Source: Uloborus plumipes
Taxonomy: Eukaryota; Arthropoda; Arachnida; Araneae; Uloboridae
Length of the DNA: 64,000 nucleotides
Assembly (NCBI GenBank): GCA_038373865.1
Contig: JAXGGA010001666.1
Span: 80,342-144,341, forward strand
Direction of reading: 5' to 3'
A program made the translations under genes and the position numbers. Positions 57,826-64,000 of the stretch are shown in pieces (position 1 is the first letter of the stretch; each line of letters opens with the position of its first letter). A model generated the notes under the pieces. The model worked only from the letters and a program-made list of their open reading frames with translations. It had not been told where the DNA came from and did no database searches.

Positions 57826-58138
57826 CAAGGGCGGATCCAAAAATTTTTCAAGGGAGGGGCGATTGATTTTTCTTACTCTTTTTACGATCCTACAGATATC
57901 GTTCACAAATTTGTTATTGGTTGCATTGTTATTGGTTTAAAGATATTGATCACACAGGATTTGGACTTCAATTCCAAAAAATTCCCGGAGAAGAGCTCAT
58001 AACTTTATCCCCCCAACTTCAGCAAAACGCGAAAAAAAAACTGCATTTTTAGAACTTCAATATCGAAACATTGCCGGTGGAAAGTCTCTTAAGGGAGGGG
58101 CGATCGCCTCCATTGCTCCTCCCTTGTATCCGCCCCTG
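57826..58138. mobile_element. 313-bp hAT-like MITE with 8-bp duplications
   Basis: Bounded by identical GTTCTAAC at 57818-57825 and 58139-58146. Ends CAAGGGCGGATCC and, on the other strand, CAGGGGCGGATAC, with a subterminal GGGAGGGGCGAT motif in both halves. An 8-bp duplication plus CAGGGGCGG-type ends fit hAT. No transposase. Confidence 0.9.
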
Positions 58139-61025
58139 GTTCTAACTCCACGCGAGTTGCGAAATACTTCACCCATTTTGCATGTGAATCACTTCAGGCA
58201 AGTTTGAGGGAGGAGTAATTAAAAAGGCAAATTTATGATAGAAAAAATTAAATGCTTATTTTGCATTAAACGTAACAATACTTCTCACATCATCCTTTGC
58301 TTCATCCTTTGCTCACATCACCCTGTTTAGTGTGCTGCGTCTGTTAACTAACCCTTAACTTCACTCGGTTTCCAAAATAAACATTTTTATTGAATTGTTA
58401 AAAATATTTTTCATCAAATGATAGTATAAATAAACGAATAAACAATGAGACAACTAATGAATAAATAACTAAGTGTATTAATTAATAACTTAATACATGG
58501 GACGAGGGGGGGGGTTGAGATGAGTGGAATGAAATCGAAAATTAAAAAGAAAATAAGTGTATGAATGAATAAATAAGTGACTTAAAAGTTAAGGAACGTA
58601 AATGAATTAATAAATGAAGAAATACGTAAAATATTTTATAAATGAATGAACAAGTAAACGAAATCAATTATTTCATTTTGTCACATCTCGCAGTTCTTGA
58701 GAAAATTTAAGTTTTAATCAAAACAGGCCTAATAGGAACTAAAAAAGTACTGCACTACTGTTAGCAGATCTCCATTAGAACTTAAAATGGTTATTATAAG
58801 AACTAAATCACTTTCTAATGAAATATATGTTTGATAATCCACGAAATATTACAATACATAAGTTTTGAAAATGACTTATATTTTTTTTACGTTGATCTTT
58901 AGAGGTATTTATACTTTTACTGGAATCAACTATAAGTTGAAGAACAAAGTTAAAATATTGCTAGATAGGGTGCACTTCAAAATGCGAAAATATGTTACCA
59001 TTTCACATTACCCCACATTCCCTTGCTTCAAATTTAAGAGATTTTGACTCCAAATAAAAATATTTGAAACTCCCATACAGATCTATCGTCTATTTCCATT
59101 TATTTCTTTGCCTAGCTATTTATTTTTGATTTACTGAAAGTCGTGTCCACCCCCTTTTTCATTTGTAATGGTTCCGAGAGGGATGATTCTACTCTCAGTT
59201 CGTTTTCATTCCTTACCTACGTGCGTAATTTTTACACTCGTATACATCACGAAATGAAATTGCGTTGCTATAGAATTTGAGATGGAGAAAATAATATTCA
59301 GACTTACTACAAATGCAGGAATACATTTTTAAGTTACTTAAAGTAAAAAAAAAGACTTTTAGAAATTTTGTGACAGCTACTCCGTATTAGTCGTCAAGAT
59401 AAATTATATGTGTTTCTCGTTATAACTAGGAACTTTTTAGCCTTATTTTTTTATGGGTCTTTATTTTTGTGTACCAAATGAATTTTTGAATTGATGTACT
59501 CTTGAAAGAAATAAACCTCTACTACGTATTTTTATCAATTTAATTTAAGTGGAAAACATATTACCACGATTAATTTTCCATTAAAAAAATGCCTGTCAAA
59601 GTTTTATAACATTCATCTGGATATGTAGTCCAACAATTAACATATCATACCCTTTTTTAAAAAATACTTTGGCTATAGAAGCACGTGATAATTCAAGAAT
59701 AGCGTACGTTTCTTAAAAAATTCCATCTGCGGACCGAGAATTTAAAATCTTAGTTCTGTAAATCGTTAATTAACTTGTTTATATCGGAGCCAATGCATAA
59801 ATATCTAAAACTTACGTACCAAACATGATCAAACAGCATATTGTTGTTAACGTCAAAAGTAAACTACTGACATTATTGTGATTGCGTTTTTATTTGTAAA
59901 AATATTTATTTACTGGCGGAGTGTGTGTAACACATTAGGGAAATGTGTTACACACATGTTTACTCATTTAGCCTAATTCGTCCTTATATCGAACAGTTTT
60001 TTAATTAACCTCGTTCAGCCGTAAATACAAGTAATTTAGAAAAAGAAAACATTTTTACATGTTCTTCTAGTTGTCAAAGAATTATTTAAAATAAATAAAT
60101 AAATAAATAAATTTAAAAAATGAAGTTCTGAATCTAAAAAATAGATTCATGAAACATATTTTAGTGTTTAAGTCAAAATTAGTCATTTTTATTTTGATAC
60201 CATTTGTTTTCTAGTCTTACGTGATAGTGGTTTCTGGAAGTGAAAAATTGTTTACAGTTCAGCTTAAAAATCGAATAAACTTGTAACGCGAATTACAATT
60301 TATAATTAGTTCAAGTTAATTATTTAATTTTTTCGTAAAGAAAATGTTTAAGTAAAACAATCCGATAAAGTTTCTGTTTAATCGTGACCGCTTTATAAAT
60401 TTGTTGCCATCTGAGCTCTAATAACTACATTAGTAGCAAGTTTAAATATTGTGTAAACATTATTTTCCTTGTAAATTAAATTAAAATTGACAATAAGTTA
60501 ACTTTTAGATAGTTCAAATCATTTTGGTTCAATTAAGGATATTTGAGGATTGCTTTAACTTTTATAAGTCTAAAATGAAATATTTTCTTAACAAATATAA
60601 TAGATTGAAATACATATGATTTTGCCCTTAAACTTGCCTAAACCAATTATTATTCATCAGGCATTCCCTTAATGTGATCAGTCAATAGTTATTTAATATT
60701 TCTTTGTGTTAAGTTTTAACTCATCGGAAGTTGACTAGTGTTTGGACAAAAGCTTAGTTTTAATGATAACAAAATTATGTCAGAGAGCCTTAGATCAGGA
60801 CTTGTATTGATTTGTGTTTCTCCAAATAAGAGCATTTCTCTTAAAATACTAAATTATTTCATTTATAGCGCTCACGTTTTTTCATTTTTCGTATAAGGAA
60901 GTTATGCTACATAGTCTCGGCGAAAAATATTATGGTATCCAAATAGTTCAAATGTTATTTACTTTCAGCAAGTAAATGCAGTTAGATTGTTTCCTCGTCA
61001 ACGCCTTAAACGGAAAAAATTAGTT
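58139..61025. other. Non-coding DNA with an older dispersed repeat
   Basis: About 58430-59060 is the Helitron-free relative of 31.5-33.3 kb. A perfect 15-bp hairpin (TGTGTGTAACACATT, 5-base loop) is at 59922-59956 and an (AAAT)n run near 60091-60110. No gene recognised. Confidence 0.6.
58430..59060. repeat. Dispersed repeat, Helitron-free copy
   Basis: Starts as AAATGAAT-type low-complexity sequence and continues into ATTAATAAATGAAGAAATAC and then the TTTGAAAATGACTT and TTGATCTTTAGAG blocks seen also after 32825. Confidence 0.65.
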
Positions 61026-61029
61026 TTAA

Positions 61030-61875
61030 CCCATTTATGCCCAGTAGCTTAAAAACGGGACCCTTGTTAGTTACTGTAAAAACCTGTAATGGGTATATCA
61101 TTTTACTAAAGCTGTTTTTCACAAGTTAAATAGTCCTTCTTCTTGAGAAAACCAGTTAGAGCCACTATTAAGACATCATAGTTTATTTTTTGACAGCTAT
61201 TTGCAGACAAATCTGTCAATCAACGATCCAGCATGGGTAGCCACAGAAAGTAAGTTTCTTTTTGCAAACCTTTTTTTCATAAAATTAAACTATTTTAAAA
61301 AGATTTGCTTAACCCTCCAGAACTCGCGCTAAAAGTTATGACTTGAGAACTCGCGCGTGAGAGTTTTTCTCACATTCCTTATTTCCCATAAAAAATGTTA
61401 GTAAATAAAATATTTTAAACTGAAACAAATTTATATATATTTTAAAACAAAATAATGTACTTTAAATAGGTACTTTAAATAGGTACTTTCGAGGAGGTTC
61501 TAAAACGAAGCTAGAGAGAGCAACACAGTCGACTAAAACGTAGAGTCCTAGATACACCACTTTTCTTGTCAATGTGAGTATTTTGCTCATGGGTGCGAGT
61601 TCTGAAGGGTTAAAATTGATCATAGATGCCTTCTGTAATGTTACTTTGCAAAAGTAAAGTCAAGTAGGGTCGTATTTTGCTCACATATCTGCAAAATATC
61701 CCATAAACAGGACGTTAAATAATTTAATAAATATGAAGACGACTTCTTAATATAACTTAATAACTATATGCAAACTATTTTAAGCCTAAAGTGTACTTTC
61801 TAAACCATTCCAAGTAAGAGTTTTAAGGAGATAAAAATTGAAAAAAATTGTTAAAAAAACTTGAGCATTAATGGG
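61030..61875. mobile_element. Outer piggyBac-like element, TTAA flanked
   Basis: TTAA at 61026-61029 and 61876-61879. Ends CCCATTTATGCCCAG and, on the other strand, CCCATTAATGCTC. It contains the smaller TTAA element at 61313-61609. No ORF of note. Confidence 0.7.
61313..61609. mobile_element. Nested piggyBac-like MITE, TTAA flanked
   Basis: TTAA at 61309-61312 and 61610-61613; ends CCCTCCAGAACTCGC and, on the other strand, CCCTTCAGAACTCGC. 297 bp, no coding capacity. Confidence 0.85.
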
Positions 61876-61879
61876 TTAA

Positions 61880-62434
61880 TAAGGGTATTGAACATCTACA
61901 AAGAGTTTCGCACATCTGAAAATAACTCCACGTGCAACAGGATGAGTTTCAACTTTTTGTTTTGTATGCCGTCTTGCAACTCTAGCCCAAATTTAAAGTG
62001 CATGAAGCATGATGTATATTGAGCAGTAAGTCACCAGGTAGTTTAAAACAACTAACCAAACACAAAAATTTGTCACCCTTAGCTTCAATAAGAGATTATC
62101 TGCCCCCAGCTTGGTTACTTCTTATTCCAGACTGCCGAGTCCACAATAAGGACGAAACTGCAGTCTTTGGGTGGAATAACAGCAGAGACGTGCCGTCTGG
62201 GTAGGCAGTGCCTACCCATGACGAAAACATACCAATTTTTTAATTGCATTAAATGACATATAATGCACTGATTGGAAAATATAAAGGCATTAAACAGCGA
62301 GTAGAGCAGAAAAAACCCGGAAATTTTCATTTTTCTTCCTTAAAAAAGCATCGACTACCGCTGCTTTTCACCCCACTGTATCTATACTATGCATAGTATT
62401 AAGAAGCGCGCGTGCCGCAGACTTTTCCCCCTAA
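61880..62434. repeat. Repeat fragment related to the 28.5-kb foldback
   Basis: 62090-62175 (CTTGGTTACTTCTTATTCC.. ACAATAAGGACGAAACTGCA) parallels the arm at 28891-28976. Just after it a 21-bp palindrome TGGGTAGGCA-G-TGCCTACCCA at about 62199-62219 looks like another element's end. Confidence 0.6.
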
Positions 62435-63590
62435 AGGCCGATTCAGATTGCGAGCGACGCGAACGAACGAAGCGTTTTTCGCTCGCAGGTCAAAAATGCC
62501 GATCATTCATACTAGATGCGGGCGAAAGTCACGTGATGGTATTCACCCACTAAGGATAAAGCGCGCGCAACTCGCGAGAGCCAATGAAATCGGATGTGCA
62601 CGCGGTCAAAACAGAGCAAAGATGGCGCTCGCCTTTCGCACGCGAAAATATCTAGCATGCTAGATATTTTCGCGTGCGAAAGGCGAGCGAAATTGGGCAA
62701 CGAGAGCGACATCCAGTCAGAGGGAAGCGCCATCTTTGCTCTGTTTTGAGCGCGTGCACATTCGATTTCATTGGCTCTCGCGAGTTGCGCGCGCTTTATC
62801 CTTAGTGGGTGAATACCATCACGTGACTTTCGCCCGCATCTAGTATGAATGATCGGAATTTTTCACCTGCGAGCGACGCGAACGAACGAAGCGTTTTTCG
62901 CTCGCAGGTCAAAAATTCCGATCATTCATACTAGATGCGGGCGAAAGTCACGTGATGGTATTCACCCACTAAGGATAAAGCGCGCGCATCTCGGGAGAGC
63001 CAATGAAATCGAATGTCCACGCGGTCAAAACAGAGCAAAGATGGCGCCTTCCCTCTGATTGGCTGTCGCTCTCGTTACCAAATTTCGCTTGCCTTTCGCA
63101 CGCGACGATATCTAGCATGCTAGAACGCTGACGAAAGGCGAGCGAAATTGGCAACGAGAGCGTCATCAGTCAGGGGAAGCGCCATTCTAAAGCTCTGTTT
63201 GAGCGCGGGCACATCAGTTCTTGCTCTCGCGAGTTGCGCGCGCTTTATCCTAGCGGGTGAATACCATCACTGACTTCGCCGCATTATATGAATTATCGAA
63301 TTTCAGCTGCGAGCGACGCGAACGAACGAAGCGTTTTTCGCTCGCAGGTGAAAAATTCTGATCGTTCACACTAAATGCGGGCGAAAGTCACGTGATGGTA
63401 TTCACCCACTAAGGATAAAGCGCGCGCATCTCGCGAGAGCCAATGAAATCGGATGTCCACGCGGTCAAAACAGAGCAAAGATGGCGCCTTCCCTCTGACT
63501 GGCTGTCGCTCTCGTTGCCAAATTTCGTTCGCCTTTCGCACGCGACGATATCTAGCATGCTAGAACGCTGACGACAGGCGAATATTCGCC
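62435..63590. mobile_element. CpG-rich multi-arm foldback
   Basis: Alternating inverted arms of about 210-230 bp: forward 62463-62657, reverse 62658-62880, forward to about 63120, reverse to about 63330, forward to about 63570. The first junction is a 64-bp perfect palindrome at 62626-62689 centred on GCATGC; GGCGAATATTCGCC closes the right end. Each arm carries CACGTGA, a CCAAT (GAGCCAATGAAATCG) and AAGATGGCG. It is strikingly GC/CpG-rich against the AT-rich surroundings. The left tip AGGCCGATTCAGATTGCGAG resembles tips of short hairpin MITEs in many animals. All open frames here are repeat artefacts. Confidence 0.85.
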
Positions 63591-64000
63591 GCGTTGTCAT
63601 GGGAACGCATTCCGAAAACCGGTTTCGCGTTCTTCTGTGCTCCTCCGAAACTTGACTGCGTCATGCGCAGAACCATGCCTGTGGAGTCTGTAGCGTTTCT
63701 ACGGTCTAGGCGACTTGACACCGTCTTTTGTACAGTACTGTTGAATGCTTGCAGTTTACTATCTCCATTGCCGTGTTTCTTTTTCATCAAATATAGTAAT
63801 TTTCAAATGTTTTGTGTTTTTTTGTATCCCGCTTTTTCGTAAGAATTAGTTGAAACTGTATCCTATATGGATATGAGATTTAGGAATTATAAACATATAC
63901 GCAGTCGAATATTCTTGCATATATGTATATAATTTGTATAGTAAGTCACATTCATATAAATTTATTGCTTTTTGCGCGTTTTTAAAGATATATATTATTC
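63591..64000. other. Right edge of window
   Basis: 63591-63720 is still GC-richer than average (GCGTTGTCATGGGAACG, CTGCGTCATGCGCAG) and may be the tail of the foldback or adjacent unique sequence; after that AT-rich. No exon recognised. Confidence 0.4.

Noticed and set aside
62412..63842. Several GC-rich open frames (for example 62412-62663, 62849-63058, 63594-63842)
   Set aside because: The same arm sequence read in different orientations; no conserved protein features.
53492..64000. Search for the N-terminal cyclase exon
   Set aside because: No hydrophobic bundle or acidic N-terminus was recognised in the minus frames.

Overview
The window is animal nuclear DNA: AT-rich, with GT-AG introns of 1.6 to 22 kb and dense with DNA transposons. 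The mix of Tc1/mariner, Helitron, piggyBac-like and hAT-like elements plus a tRNA-derived SINE suggests an arthropod, most likely an arachnid. That placement is inference. The only conserved host gene I recognise is a membrane adenylyl cyclase on the minus strand.

Seven consecutive internal exons of the cyclase are present, in transcript order: 53274-53491, 30830-30979, 22729-22883, 13097-13208, 11397-11524, 9399-9557 and 7291-7444. All have canonical splice sites and all six internal junctions are phase-compatible. Together they give 358 codons running from the end of the first membrane bundle, through the signalling helix, to the end of the C1a catalytic domain. Both metal-binding aspartates are present. 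From memory the sequence is closest to the Ca2+/calmodulin-stimulated AC8 / fly Ac78C type. The N-terminal exon or exons (beyond 53491) and the second membrane bundle and C2 domain (below 7291) were not found.

Everything else is mobile or repetitive DNA, mostly in the cyclase introns. From left to right: a Tc1 (DD34E) element at 2703-4166; a possible piggyBac-like relic near 5962; a Harbinger-like MITE at 7694-7837; a dead Tc1-like element at 13887-15319; three copies of a 108-bp MITE (16013, 17139, 27775); a second decayed Tc1 (17247-17953); a mariner relic (about 19.6-19.9 kb); decayed tandem repeats (24.1 and 25.8 kb); a pseudogene with a CHTQAVE motif (26.7-27.3 kb); a foldback with a nested MITE (28.5-29.0 kb); and a SINE with 16-bp target duplications (29849-30079).

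The 22-kb intron between the first two exons holds a Helitron with both ends (31693-32824), a piggyBac-like MITE, further Helitron ends, a minus-strand Helitron ending in a run of GC hairpins (39323-40335), a 5'-truncated non-LTR element with RNase H (42988-44322), a MITE at 45.5 kb, and a 2.9-kb foldback built from about 171-bp satellite units (49545-52415). Each satellite unit carries a perfect TGACGTCA. A 234-bp palindrome lies 28 bp from an exon. Upstream of the first seen exon are another Tc1-like element, a hAT MITE with 8-bp duplications, two nested TTAA-flanked MITEs and a CpG-rich multi-arm foldback (62435-63590).

The observations most worth a second look are the satellite foldback full of cAMP-response-element consensus sites inside an adenylyl cyclase intron, the Helitron family with a paralogous empty site, and the GC-rich foldback carrying promoter-like motifs.
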